From the NCBI GenBank assembly GCA_022410635.1, contig JAJVDF010001212.1, forward strand, positions 69,632-133,631: a DNA stretch of 64,000 nt, written 5' to 3'. Below are positions 46,361-57,844 of the stretch, one piece after another. A model generated the notes under the pieces. That model did not search any database, was not told the origin of the DNA, and worked only from the letters and a program-made list of their open reading frames with translations. This DNA comes from Tretioscincus oriximinensis. Its lineage: Eukaryota; Chordata; Lepidosauria; Squamata; Gymnophthalmidae. The stretch's first letter is position 1. Every line of letters begins with the position of its first letter. The position numbers and the translations under genes were made by a program.

Positions 46361-46663
46361 CCTCAGGACATCACATCTCAAAACGCATTTCCGTCTTTCC
46401 TTAGGACTGTCCTTTTCCAATTGGGGCTCCCCTGTATTTAGGTTATTCCAGCGTTAAATCCATTTTGGCACGTAGTCTGTTCACAGAAGATGGCTTGAAG
46501 CTGGGAGGACTGTGGTGCCCGGAACTCAAGATTGACACAAATGCAGCTGAGTCAACCCTAACCTTTACTCCCCTCTGTAGGCCATTCCAAGCAGCAGCAG
46601 GTGATACAGGGATTCTAGTGGTAATCTGACACGTTTCTCCCTCCCCCACCTCCCCTTACTGCA

Positions 46664-48075
46664 ATAAGAACATAAGAAGAGCCATACTGGATNAGACCAC
46701 AGCCCATCAAGTCCAGCATTCTGTGTCACACAGAGGCCCACCGCACTTGGGCAATCCGAACAGAGGAAAGCAAAATATGCTCATGTTCATGACTCCCTGC
46801 AAATGGCATTTCAGGAGTCTTGCCTGTTGCTCCATTCCGGAGGGAAGATCCAGACATCCATCCTAGTATCCATTTAGAACCTTGGTGTCCATAATCCTGT
46901 CTTGAAACTATCCAAGCTCTTAGCTACCACTACCTCTTCAGGAAGTAAATTCCACAGGCCGAGGTGAAAAAATACTTTCCGTTGTGCCCTCTGGTCCTTG
47001 TGTTGTGTGATAGAGAAAACATTTTTTCTCTATTCACCCTGTCCATCCCATGCATGATTTTGTACACTTCAATCAGATCACCCCTCAAACGTCTCCTTTC
47101 AATGCTGAAGAGGCCCAGACGTTGCAGCCTGACTTTGTAAGAGGTGCTCCAGACCCTTTTGTTGCCCTTTTCTGCACCTGCTCCAGTTACAAAATATCAT
47201 TTCCTAATTATCCCCAACATGGAATTTGCCTTTTTTGCTGCTGCTGCACACTGGGTTGACATTTTCATTGAATTGTCCACCAGACCCACAAGATCCTTTT
47301 CTTGCTCGGTCACAGAAAGCTTGGTTCCCATCAGGTGGTAGGAGTATTTTGGGTTCTTTGCCCCAATATGCATGACCTTGCACTTGCTTAAGTTGGTGCA
47401 TTTGCCACTTTGATGCCCACTCACCCAGTTTCAATAAATCACCCTGGAGCGCCTTGGAATCACTTTCAGTTTTCACCACCCTGAACAGTTTAGTGTCGCC
47501 AGCAAACTTGGCTACTTCACTATTTACCTCGGCATCCAGATCATTTATAAATATATTGAAAAGCAAGGGTCCCAGTACAGATCCCTGGAGTACCCCACTT
47601 CTTACCTCTTTCCACTCAGAGAACTGTCCATTTAATACTACCCTCTGTTTTCTATCTTTTAGCNAGTTTCCAATCCAGGACAAAGTCTGTCCTCTTATAC
47701 CATGAGTATGGCGCTTTTTTAGAAGCCTTTGATGAGGGACTTTATCAAAAGCCTTCTGAAAATCTAGATAGACAATATCAACTGGATCCTCTTTATCTAC
47801 ATGTTTGTTAACACTCTCAAAGAATTCTAGCAAGTTGGTAAGGCATGACTTACCCTTGCTGAAGCCATGCTGAGTTTCATTCAGCAATGCGTGCTTCTCC
47901 ATGTGTTTAGTAATTTTGTCCTTAATTATGGTTTCCAACACTTTACCTGGAACTGATGTTAAACTGACGGTTCTATAATTTCCGGGATCACCCCGGGATC
48001 CTTTTTTGAAGATTGGTGTTACGTTAGCTACCCTCCAATCTACTGGTACTATGCCTGATCTTAAGGAAAATTAAA
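46664..48075 (-). repeat. CR1 LINE with RT domain
   Basis: The longest CR1 copy. On the - strand from about 48060: [78 protein letters not shown]. The catalytic box is FAGDTKL rather than FADDTKL, so the RT is inactive. Several short deletions follow. It lies between the 3' ends of the two genes. Confidence 0.92.
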
Positions 48076-48458
48076 TATTTTGGTTTCGATAACATGAAAA
48101 CACATCATATGACAGGAAGATGTTGGGGAAAATGCACGGCAGCAGGAGAGGGATATCTTGCGATCACGTAGGGCACAATTGATGGGTTTCCCTGCCCAAT
48201 TAAGTGTCCTACAAGTGCGATTGCGATGACATGGAATATTAGAATACAGATACTAAAAGAAGTATGTATTCATATTGTTGTGTGTTTGTGGTTAATCATC
48301 TACGGTGACCATATTGCCTTCCATCTCTGGAAGAGTGACAGGAAACATGACTCTGAGCGTGCACAGGATATTCCAGAATATACTCCAGCACCAGAGTTTT
48401 TTTTTAAGCTGGTTCCGAGTCCTAAATCATTGGCAGAAGAGTTACTGGTTGCATATTG

Positions 48459-48652
48459 TCAGGCAGGACAAAGTGCTGTTGGGTCCTGGGAATTCTCCGG
48501 ATTGTGTGGTTCTGGGAGCGGCAGTGGCGTGGATGGTTTGCAACAGGAAAAGAAGCCTGGCAGCAAAAATAGGGTTAAACCTCCCACCATGACGATGGAA
48601 CCTGCTGCGAGAAAGGAGGCTTCGTAGTTTCCCGTCACATCTCGGATCCAGC
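48459..48652 (-). CDS. SLC16A13: SLC16A13-like coding exon 4, with stop
   Basis: 194 bp after TCTTTCAG. It encodes (G)[20 protein letters not shown], then [20 protein letters not shown] and a short hydrophilic tail ending ALCPA, stop at 48459-48461. No canonical polyadenylation hexamer was found just beyond it. Confidence 0.88.
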
Positions 48653-51600
48653 CTGAAAGAAACAAAGTACCCAAGGCTATTTAGCCAATCTGCACCCAGA
48701 TCTGCTTTCCCTTGTCTATCCTCACTCTTCTGCCCATCAGTTTTGCCCCATGGTCTTAGTGTTGGAACCTTTCCATCTTAGCCTGGAGCCTTTCCATCTT
48801 ACCTGAGAATGGTGGTCCAGATGGAGCTTGTACAAGATATGTAGGAAGCCACACAGCTCCTTCTGGCCTCATCTTTTGCTGTTGTCTGACCATCCTACAG
48901 TTGTCCTTCCCATTGTACTACACACAGTACCAAGACCAGCCTAGAACCTTTCCATCTTACCTGAGAAGGGTGGTCCAGCCAGAGCTCCAGGGCTTTCCAG
49001 CAGGCTGACCAATCCAATGGCCCCCAACATCTGCTCCGTGTTGACAAGGTCCATCAGGCTGGAGAACTTGAGTGGGATGATAGCGCTGGCCAGGAAACCA
49101 TATAAGATGCTGAGGACCACCATAACCACATAGGTGCGCCCCAGGGGAATCAAAAGCAGTGATACGCCAGTCAGGAGCGTCCAGAGAACAAGNTTGTGGA
49201 CAAAGCGAAGGGAGATGCAGTCAGCCAGCCAACCCGCTGTCACGCGCCCCCCGAGGTCAGCAACGCTCACCACAGAGACCAGGAGAGCAGCCTGGTATTC
49301 ATCAAAGCCGACCGCCCTGGCGTGGGGCACCAGGTGAACGAAAGGCACGAAGTAGCCACAGATAGTCAACATCTCTGCTGCACAGAAGATCATGAAGGGG
49401 CGGTGGCAGAGCAATGGTAACTGGAGCAAGGTTGTGAGTCTCCTACGTGGGTTGCCCCTTTCTGACGATGCCCCTGATTCCTTCTGGACAAGGGGCAGTG
49501 GGCGAAGGAGGGCACCACTGACTGCCAAGTTGAAGACCATGCCAGCCATCACAAGCAGAGCTCCACGCCAACCATAGGAGTCCACCAGGAACTGGAAGAG
49601 TGGTGGGAAGGCCAAGGAGGCAACAGCAGCCCCAGAGAATGCCAAGGAATTGGCCAATCCACGCCGACGGTTGAAGTATCGCCCTAACAAAGCAATTGTA
49701 GGGCAGGAGACAAAGGTGGCCCCGAGACCTGGAGGGCAGGGAGAAAATGGGGTTTTAAGTGAGGGGCTCCGTCCTTATGTGCCCCAGGATCACCACCTGG
49801 CCTGCTGTATTTCCGGCACAGCTGGCATTTTTTTTTTTGCCAAATGGATTTTATCCTTCGGGGATCTGTTCCTTATCAGTCGGTGTGGCTTGCTGTTCTG
49901 GTGCATAATGCCAGCCTAGGTGACTGGAAGGGGTTTTTCCAGTGGGGGAAAGGAGACCCCCCACCCTTTTAAATGGTCCCTCAGGGAGTTTCTCCTTAAT
50001 GATAGATGTGTGTGTAGATCCTGACAGCAGTAGTTGCCAATTCTCATTTCTCTTAGCTCCATGTCAGGAAGGGAAGGAAGGAGAGGCAGGGAGGGAGGGA
50101 AGGAGAGCAGGGGAGGAAAGAAAGAAGAGAGAGGGAAGGAAGGAAGAAGGAGGAAAGGAAGGAAGGAAGAAGGGAAGGAGGACAGGCAGGCAGGAAGTAG
50201 AAAGGGAAAGAAAGAAGGAGAAAGAGGGAGAGAGGGATGAAAGGAAGGAAGAAGGAGGGAGGGAAGGTAAGAGGGAGTGGGAGGGAGGGAAGAAGGGAGA
50301 TAGGGGAAGAATGAAGGATGGAAAGAGGGAAAAGGATGGGAGGGAGGGAAGTATTTATTGTTACTATATGCTTTATTCTTGCAAAACTTCTTGTTCTTTT
50401 TTCCCCTCTTCCAAGTTTTTATTAGCTTTCCAAAAAGAAAGAGAAATATATACATATTTCTTTTTGGAAAGCAAATAAAACTAAACTATTTCGAGTTGCA
50501 GACTTTGTTGTTGTTGTTTGCAGTGGGACTATCAAGAAGAGGATCTCTCCAGAAGGTCTTAGGGTGTAGGCAGGTGTTCAGCTTACCTGTAAACAAGCCG
50601 ATGAAAATGTACAGCTGCACCAAACTAGTGGCAAAGGAGGATAGAAGTAGGCCAACTCCTGAAAGGCAGCTGCCCAAGAGGGCGATGGGGCGCTCTCCGT
50701 ATAGCGTCCCGAGGGTGCTTGCAAGGGGACCTGGAAAAGCAGAAGGGACGAAAACCTTGCAAGGAGGTCTTGTAGCTCTTTAGAGAAGAACAGAAAAAGG
50801 GTCGGCGGTATGAGCTTTTGAAGATGCAGCTAGAGAAACAATTGGATGATGGAAATAACAACAGACATGTGAATCTGGGTGTGGGTAGGCTAGTTAATCC
50901 TTTTAAGTGGAGGGAAAGTCCTAGAGGAAAGAAGTGCAGCTAGGTAAAAGACTAGCAACCAAAGATACGCAGAAAAATGGAATTTCATCGGCCTGTGGAA
51001 TTTACTTCCTGAAGAGGTAGTGGTAGCTAACAGCTTGGATAGTTTCAAGACAGGAGTAGACATGTTTATGGACACCAAAGGTATAAATGGATACTAGGAT
51101 GGATGTCTGGATGTTGCCTCTGGGATGGAGCAACAGGCAGGACTCCTGAAGTACCATTTGCAGGGAGTCATGAACAGGAGCATATTTTGCTTTCCTCTGT
51201 TCAGGCTGCCCAGGTGCATCTGGTGGGCCTCTGTGTGACACAGAATGCTGGACTTGATGGGCTGTGGCCTGATCCAGTATGGCTCTTCTTATGTTCTTAA
51301 ATGGAGAGAAGGTCACCCTGCATGTCAAAGGGGTGATGAAATCTAGAAGGGAAGAACAGTGTGAATTATGGCCTTCCCTTTTGGCCTTTAACACAGGGAT
51401 GGAGCAAGAAGAACAGTAATTCTCTATGGGCCAATATATTAGTTCACTAAACATACTAGAGAAGCACACAAGGAGAAGCACGCATTGCTGAATGAAACTC
51501 AGCATGGCTTCAGCAAAGGTAAATCATGTCTTACCAACTTGCTAGAATTCTTTGAGAGCGTTAACAAACATGTAGATAAAGGGGATCCAGTTGATATTGT

Positions 51601-54600
51601 CTATCTAGATTTTCAGAAGGCTTTTGATAAAGTCCCTCATCAAAGGCTNNNNNNNNNNNNNNNNNNNNNNNNNNNNNNNNNNNNNNNNNNNNNNNNNNNN
51701 NNNNNNNNNNNNNNNNNNNNNNNNNNNNNNNNNNNNNNNNNNNNNNNNNNNNNNNNNNNNNNNNNNNNNNNNNNNNNNNNNNNNNNNNNNNNNNNNNNNN
51801 NNNNNNNNNNNNNNNNNNNNNNNNNNNNNNNNNNNNNNNNNNNNNNNNNNNNNNNNNNNNNNNNNNNNNNNNNNNNNNNNNNNNNNNNNNNNNNNNNNNN
51901 NNNNNNNNNNNNNNNNNNNNNNNNNNNNNNNNNNNNNNNNNNNNNNNNNNNNNNNNNNNNNNNNNNNNNNNNNNNNNNNNNNNNNNNNNNNNNNNNNNNN
52001 NNNNNNNNNNNNNNNNNNNNNNNNNNNNNNNNNNNNNNNNNNNNNNNNNNNNNNNNNNNNNNNNNNNNNNNNNNNNNNNNNNNNNNNNNNNNNNNNNNNN
52101 NNNNNNNNNNNNNNNNNNNNNNNNNNNNNNNNNNNNNNNNNNNNNNNNNNNNNNNNNNNNNNNNNNNNNNNNNNNNNNNNNNNNNNNNNNNNNNNNNNNN
52201 NNNNNNNNNNNNNNNNNNNNNNNNNNNNNNNNNNNNNNNNNNNNNNNNNNNNNNNNNNNNNNNNNNNNNNNNNNNNNNNNNNNNNNNNNNNNNNNNNNNN
52301 NNNNNNNNNNNNNNNNNNNNNNNNNNNNNNNNNNNNNNNNNNNNNNNNNNNNNNNNNNNNNNNNNNNNNNNNNNNNNNNNNNNNNNNNNNNNNNNNNNNN
52401 NNNNNNNNNNNNNNNNNNNNNNNNNNNNNNNNNNNNNNNNNNNNNNNNNNNNNNNNNNNNNNNNNNNNNNNNNNNNNNNNNNNNNNNNNNNNNNNNNNNN
52501 NNNNNNNNNNNNNNNNNNNNNNNNNNNNNNNNNNNNNNNNNNNNNNNNNNNNNNNNNNNNNNNNNNNNNNNNNNNNNNGCTGCCCAGGTGCATCTGGTGG
52601 GCCTCTGTGTGACACAGAATGCTGGACTTGATGGGCTGTGGCCTGATCCAGTATGGCTCTTCTTATGTTCTTATGTTCTTATGTACTAGGAGCCTTTTGA
52701 CATTTCTCCCGGAAATGGTCCAGGATGCCTCATAAGCCAGGTATAATTTCACCAGGAACTGACCAGCCCAGAGAACTGGGAAGTTGGGACCTCATCGTTT
52801 GGGTTTACGTCACCATGCAGACCTGGAAGGGATCTGGGAGCTGCCCCTACCTCTCTCTTTGCCGTCTCCCAGGTTTATTGGTAGGGCATAAACAGAGGAG
52901 AAAGGGTTGACTTTCCTAGACTTTTCAGAAGAAATGGTGGATATAAATGCCATCCCATAAATTAAATAAATGGGCAAACACATACATTTCATCAAACCTT
53001 AATTTCCACCAGTTCAAAATTACTTTGAACATATGAATTGTTGCCCTTAAATAATTTGTTTTTCTCAATCGTCCTTCGAAGCATTCTCATTGGGTAGAAA
53101 CNTGTCCAATGGGATTCCAGCCAATGAGAAGGGTGGTAGGGATAGGGGCAGGTGGCTTAACACTTGTTGCAAAAGCTTTCCGGTGGCTGCTTGCTTTGGA
53201 GCCGGACGTGTTTCAGTGCCACCCAGGGTCCATTAAGGAGCCACAGAATTGCTTCCTTCCCATAGCTCAGCAGGTGACAAGCATTGGGCAGGATTAGAGG
53301 GGGGTGTTTTATTCACCAACCAACTTTGCCAGAGAGCTACCCGGGCCTGCAAAGCTCCCTCCTCCGCAGGCAGGAACAGTTTTCTGGCAAAGCCACGCGG
53401 AGAAAGCAGCCCTGGAAAGCTGCTGGGGCAACTTCTGTTGTCGGTGGAGAAAAAGAGGAGGAGAAATAGGACAGGCAGGAGAAAGAAAGGGGGGAGTTTG
53501 AGAAGGAAGAAGAAGAAAGAGGTTGGGAAATAACAGGGGAAAGATAAAGGGGACGGAGGGGGAAGGGGAGGAAGTGNGAGAGGGAATGTGATAGAGGTGT
53601 GGCAGAAGGAGGGAAGGGGAGGGTGGGGCACATAAGGGTGGCAAAAGAGGAGGGCGGAGGAGGTGGAGAGAACAGGAGGAACAGAAGATAAGGAGGGGCA
53701 ATAAAAAGAGGGTGAAAGGGGGGGAGGAGGTGAGAGGGGCTGTTTGCAAATGGCACTAAAAGGCCTCCTGTCTGTCTCTGCAGAGGCCCTAACTTCCACT
53801 CCAGCAGTCTTCATGAATTAAAGGGAGCCCTTGGGATCAGGCAGGCCAGAGCAATCCCTGAGGAGGATCTGGATGCTGACGCGAAGTAGCCATGCTTGTG
53901 GATGACACCAAACCATTCAGGGTAGTGAAAACTGAAAGTGACTTTAAAGAGCTCCAGGGGCATCTCATGACACTGGGTGGGCAACAAAGTGGCAAATGCA
54001 CTTCAGCCTAAGCAAGGGCAAAGTCCTGCACATGGGGGCAAAGAACCCCAGTTCCTCCTACCAACTGATGGGCACCAAGGGCTTCCTGTGGCAGAGAAGG
54101 AAAGAGAACTTGGGGTGTTGGTGGGCAGTTGGTGGGTGTTGAAGGGGTCAACCCACTGGGCAGCAGCAATGAAAAAAGCAAATTTGTTATTATTAGGAAG
54201 GGAATTGAAAACAAGTTGGCAATTGTTGCTTTGCCTCTTTGTAAATCTGTGGTGAGGCCACATTTGGAATCATGTATACAATTCTGGTCACCACATCTCA
54301 GAAAAGATACTGGGGAACTAGAGAATGTACAGAAAAGGTCAACAAGAATGGTCCAAGGGTTTGGATCAAAATGTCTTATGAAATCCTGCTGCAACATCTG
54401 TGCCTATTGAAAGAATGTTTAAGAGGATCTGATGGAAATGTGTAAAACCATGCATGGGATGGCGAAGGTGCACAGGGAAAACTATTTTCTCTATCACACA
54501 AGGGGTCATTCCTTGAAACTGTTGGGCAGAAGAGTGAGGGCAGACAGAGGAATGTATTTTTTTTTCATCCAGAGGGGCCTTGGTCTTTGGAATTTACTTC

Positions 54601-55483
54601 CAGAAGAGGTGGTGGTAGCTAGCATCCTGGACAGCTTTAAGACAGGATTAGACAAGTTCATGGAAACCCAGGGGATCAGTAGCTACTGAGATGCATCTCT
54701 TGATATTGCCTCTGGGATGGAGCAACAGACAGGATTCCTGAAGTGCCACTTGCAGGGCGTTGAGAATAGATGAGGGTTTTGCCTTCTTATGATTGAGGCT
54801 GCCCAGGTGCAATTGGTNGGCCAGTGTAAACTATGGCTGACTACATTTGGCTCATCCACGTGCCAGTATAGATTAGCTCATTCACAAGCCAGTGTAGGCT
54901 ATGACAGGCACCATTCGGGGCCTGCCATAGTCTACACTAGCATGCAGATGGGAGGTCCCTATCCCAGGAGTCAAGAAGGTAAGAGTTTTGCCTTCTTCTG
55001 CATGAGGTTGCCTAGGTGCAGTTAGTGGGCTCTTGTGAGTTAAAAGGCTGGATCCAAGGGGCCCTGGCCCCATTCAGCAGGGCTCCTCTTAGGTTCTTCT
55101 TACCCAACCTCCACTTGATATCCAACCCTTGGAAATGGCCTTTAGGCTAGAGGCATCCTGAGAGTCTCTCCTAGGTTTTCTGATGGCTTCATGTTCATGT
55201 GAACCCCAGCATTGAAGCACATAGACTAAGACTCTGGGCCTTGCCCCCGCCCCCCAGGATATTCTCTGCGGTACTCACTGCCAAACATGAAGGCCGCCAC
55301 CGTGAGGGAGGAAATCCAGGAGGTGGTGCTTGCCGACTCCTCAAAATGATTCATGAACTCTACGATGAAGACCCCGAACGATCGGATGACCCCAAAGGTC
55401 AAAGCTGACTGCATGAAGGCCGAGAAGACAATTATCCAACCCCAGCCCCCATCTGGGGCTTCCGGAGGAATTGGAAGGGACAT
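48459..55483 (-). CDS. SLC16A13: SLC16-family monocarboxylate transporter, closest to SLC16A13 (MCT13)
   Basis: Four coding exons on the - strand: 55483-55279, 50730-50587, 49728-48961, 48652-48459. Phases agree and no stop interrupts; 436 residues, against about 426 in human MCT13. The start [16 protein letters not shown] carries the TM1 signature DGGWGW. The second family motif appears as [18 protein letters not shown] before TM5. TM8 has ADLGGR, keeping the Asp-x3-Arg pair that MCT1 uses in H+/substrate coupling. The end, [18 protein letters not shown], strongly resembles MCT13. Twelve membrane segments with a TM6-TM7 cytosolic loop are expected. SLC16A11 is the main alternative: it is a close paralogue and a neighbour of SLC16A13 in human. 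Substrate is not known from sequence. It is convergent with ACAP1. Confidence 0.82.
48961..49728 (-). CDS. SLC16A13: SLC16A13-like coding exon 3 (main exon)
   Basis: 768 bp between CCCTCCAG and GTAAGA. It covers TM4 through TM12: [40 protein letters not shown], the loop [60 protein letters not shown] and [15 protein letters not shown]. One n at 49193 leaves an Asn/Lys codon unresolved. Confidence 0.92.
50060..50350 (+). repeat. (GGAA/GAAG)n purine tract in SLC16A13-like intron 2
   Basis: About 290 bp nearly free of pyrimidines on the + strand, so pyrimidine-rich in the sense strand of the transporter. It is followed at 50410-50470 by an inverted repeat around CTTTCCAAAAAGAAAG. Frames are low complexity. 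Confidence 0.85.
50587..50730 (-). CDS. SLC16A13: SLC16A13-like coding exon 2
   Basis: 144 bp between TTTTCCAG and GTAAGC. It encodes [20 protein letters not shown], then [20 protein letters not shown] and [10 protein letters not shown]3-TM4 region. ASFATSL.. is shared with MCT13. Confidence 0.88.
50985..51298 (+). repeat. CR1 LINE 3' end
   Basis: CATCGGCCTGTGGAATTTAC, CCTGAAGAGGTAGTGGTAGC, then GGCTCTTCTTATGTTCTTAA. A 3'-terminal fragment with one and a half octamers. Confidence 0.88.
51460..52686 (+). repeat. CR1 LINE 3' half spanning an assembly gap
   Basis: The left part reads [39 protein letters not shown] on the + strand and runs into 930 n. The right part (52579-52686) is the 3' end with CTTATGTTCTTATGTTCTTA octamers. 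A single CR1 element explains both flanks and roughly the gap size. Confidence 0.85.
51649..52578. other. Assembly gap (930 n)
   Basis: Lies inside a CR1 copy in the first intron of the transporter. No coding exon is missing from the spliced frame. Confidence 0.99.
53440..53750 (+). repeat. (GA/GGA)n purine tract
   Basis: Purine-rich run of GGAGGAGAAATAGG, GAAAGAGGTTGGG and GGGGAGGAGG phrases. Open frames on both strands are artefacts. Confidence 0.75.
53887..55101 (+). repeat. CR1 LINE 3' half with CCATAGTCTACACT-type units
   Basis: Forward reading gives [16 protein letters not shown], [54 protein letters not shown] and [14 protein letters not shown], with frame breaks. 54825-54945 contains two or three GCCTGCCATAGTCTACACTA-type units. 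It ends GGGCTCCTCTTAGGTTCTTC. It lies just 180 bp from transporter exon 1. Confidence 0.88.
55279..55483 (-). CDS. SLC16A13: SLC16A13-like coding exon 1
   Basis: 205 coding bases from ATG to the donor (A/GTGAGTACC). It encodes [20 protein letters not shown], then [20 protein letters not shown] and [20 protein letters not shown]. The IRSFGVF.VEF and FEE words match MCT13. The mRNA leader runs through 55484-55600 or so. Confidence 0.88.
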
Positions 55484-55597
55484 GCTGCTTCAGCAGATCT
55501 CCAAGACGCCGCAAGATCCCTGGGTATCCATTTTGCCCCAATCCTGGTCCAGAAACAGCAGCTCTTTCAATCCTAAGTGCCAGCCTTTCCCCTGAGA

Positions 55598-55870
55598 GAG
55601 GGGATCTCACAGCGCTGTGTCGGATTTCGAAAGGGGGGAACCGCCTTCTCCTAGCCTGTAGCTCTAGCCACCCAGCTATTTAAAAGCAAGAACTGCAAGA
55701 AATTTCTACAGGCTGCAACTAGAGAAATGGGACCCACCACAGCTTGATAAGGAAGACTGACTGTAAGCCCTCAGGCGAAAAATACCCTTGTAAGCCACTC
55801 TGAGTCCCTTTGGGTGAGAAAAACGGGGTATAAAAAAATCAGTTCTTCTTCTTTTTCTTCTGCTTCTGCT
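55598..55870 (+). repeat. tRNA-derived SINE family B
   Basis: GGATCTCACAGCGCTGTGTC, AGCTCTAGCCACCCAGCTAT, TAAGCCACTCTGAGTCCCTT and a TTCTTCTTCTTTTTCTTC tail. It lies upstream of the SLC16A13-like start codon and may bound its promoter region. Confidence 0.75.
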
Positions 55871-56690
55871 ACCAGCTAAATTGGAGCTTCTTCAGTGTGG
55901 CTCTTCTGATACAGAAGTTGAGGTAAAGTTCAGAACCATCTTTTTGCACAGTTGTAGCTCCTGACAAAGCTGGACGACTTAGTTGCGGGCAAAAGCAGAT
56001 ATTGCTTGTAATTTTTATAATTCAATCCCAGGTCAAAGTCTGGAGGGAGGTGTGGTCTGATTTCNTACCCACAAGAAGGCAAGAAGTGGTAGATGAACTG
56101 GCAGGGGATAGAAGGTCCCGACTGATACCTGAGCGGAGAATCCGGCTTGCTTATATCAAGTTTAGGTCACCCTCAGGCAGGATNTGCAGCATAAATGAGA
56201 CAATGGATAGAGGAACAAATAGCACGTATCAAGGACAGATCACAAAACAATGCAGTAAAATGTTAACCGGGTGAACTCTGAGGTATGGATGTGAGGTGAA
56301 GTCATCACGGTTATCAGGAAAAAGTTTCTATACAGGCAATAATTTTTTTACTTATTTATTCTGCCGCCTACTTTTTTCTTGCTTGCCCTAAGATGTTACG
56401 AGATTCTTTGCTGCATAATCCGGATGCAGAGTATTGTAGGGAATTATCCAGGGGACACATATTAATAGGATCATATTGTATTAATATCAAATATACCTGT
56501 CTGGACCTAAGCAACCAAGGTGAGGCCTCTGGGAGATTTTTTGCAAAAATTTCCTTGGTCAAGCTGACCTCTGCCTTACCCCATGAACAGACTTAATCCT
56601 TTCCTCTCCCTCAGGGGGCACCTATGAGTAGGTAGCCTCTTTCTAAATGGCTTTTCTGATAGGCCATTAATCTACTCAGGTAAAGGGAAG
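55870..56690. other. No gene seen
   Basis: Non-repetitive-looking sequence upstream of the transporter. No family or reading frame recognised. Confidence 0.4.
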
Positions 56691-56694
56691 TCAA

Positions 56695-57310
56695 ATGTTG
56701 GCTCAAAGATTGAGCTAGCTTGGCTCCCTGCTGAGATAACCACTTTGGCAACATAGCCTGAAGCAACCCCACTGTACCAAGGGAAAGCCACTATTTACTC
56801 TTTCTACCTTTCTATAGTCTCTGCAATCAATCTCTGATTGTCACTAATCAAGGGCCATCTGAGTCTTGGGCCCTTGGACATGAGNCACTGTTCCTGTCCT
56901 TAATTTGATTGACAGGGGATCACAATGGAAGCTAAGGTCCATTCAGTAGTCGCACCACACACACTTCTTTACCCATATTTGGATTTCCTGTACCCAGGCT
57001 GCGCCCACTTGGGGGGGGGAATAACGCATCACCTGTGACATCACTGACCCACGTTGGGTCTCCTCCGCCCCATTTACCTTGTCATAATTTGATACACGCC
57101 TTCTGATATCAAGGTCAATAAAAGTTGAAGTTTTGGGCCCCTCTGGAGGAANCCATGACCCGTGGACCTCCTAGGATCGCCTGTTGAACCTGCTGAGTCA
57201 TCCGTGTGAATTCTTCGACGTGTGTTACGGACCCCAGGGCAAGCTACCTCTACTCACTGTCCAGTCATTGAATATCAGGGAAAGCCAACGCCTGATAGAG
57301 TATCACAGCT
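56695..57310 (+). repeat. Possible solo LTR
   Basis: It begins TGTTGGCTCAAAGATTG and ends ...GAGTATCACA, with an internal AATAAA at about 57117 followed by a GT/T-rich segment, and a G-tract at 57010. This is the general layout of an LTR with a polyadenylation signal. No second copy, primer-binding site or target duplication was found, so this is weak. Confidence 0.25.
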
Positions 57311-57504
57311 ATTTCCCTCCCAAACTTTATTGCGATTTTTAAAGTAAAGTGTGTCTACTTTGTTTTGATTAGGAACATTTTGAAACTGCTCTCTGAGGTA
57401 AAATAATCATAAAAATCATAATCTAATGCAGTCATCAGCATGAAAAGTGTTTTATTTTCAGTAGCGTCTCACAAGCAATCACTTAAAATCTGCAGCTGAA
57501 TAAG

Positions 57505-57840
57505 GATCATGATGGAAATGTGTAAAACCATCCATGGGATGGAGAAGGTGCACAGGGAAAAATATTTTCTCAATCACACAAGGGGTCATTCCTTGAAACT
57601 GTTGGGCAGAAGAGTGAGGCAGACAGAGGAATGTATTTATTTCATCCAGAGGGGCCTTGGTCTGTGGAATTCACTTCCAGAAGAGGTGGTGGTAGCTAGC
57701 AGCCTGGATAGCTTTAAGACAGGATTAGACAAGTTCATGGAAACCCAGAATCATAAAATCAGGCATAAAAACAGGGTTCCTGGAATCAACCCCTTCAGTG
57801 CAGGATTCACTAAGCCATCTTGGACTGATGGGTGTCCATT
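57505..57840 (+). repeat. CR1 LINE 3' fragments (two lineages)
   Basis: 57505-57745 reads MEMCKTIHGMEKVHREKYF and GLDKFMETQ, like 54432-54690. 57748-57840 (AGAATCATAAAATCAGG ... GCAGGATTCACTAAGCCATC) belongs to the classical-tail lineage of 11572. Confidence 0.75.
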
Positions 57841-57844
57841 TATA

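Noticed and set aside
49134..49577. + strand frames over the transporter's main exon
   Set aside because: They are shadows of the conserved - strand reading frame.
51485..52631. Long open frames across the second gap
   Set aside because: Frame length comes from n bases; the readable end is CR1 reverse transcriptase.
55341..55610. 89-codon - strand frame starting MRSPLSGERL
   Set aside because: It is an alternative frame over the transporter's first exon and leader; the DGGWGW-containing frame is the supported one.
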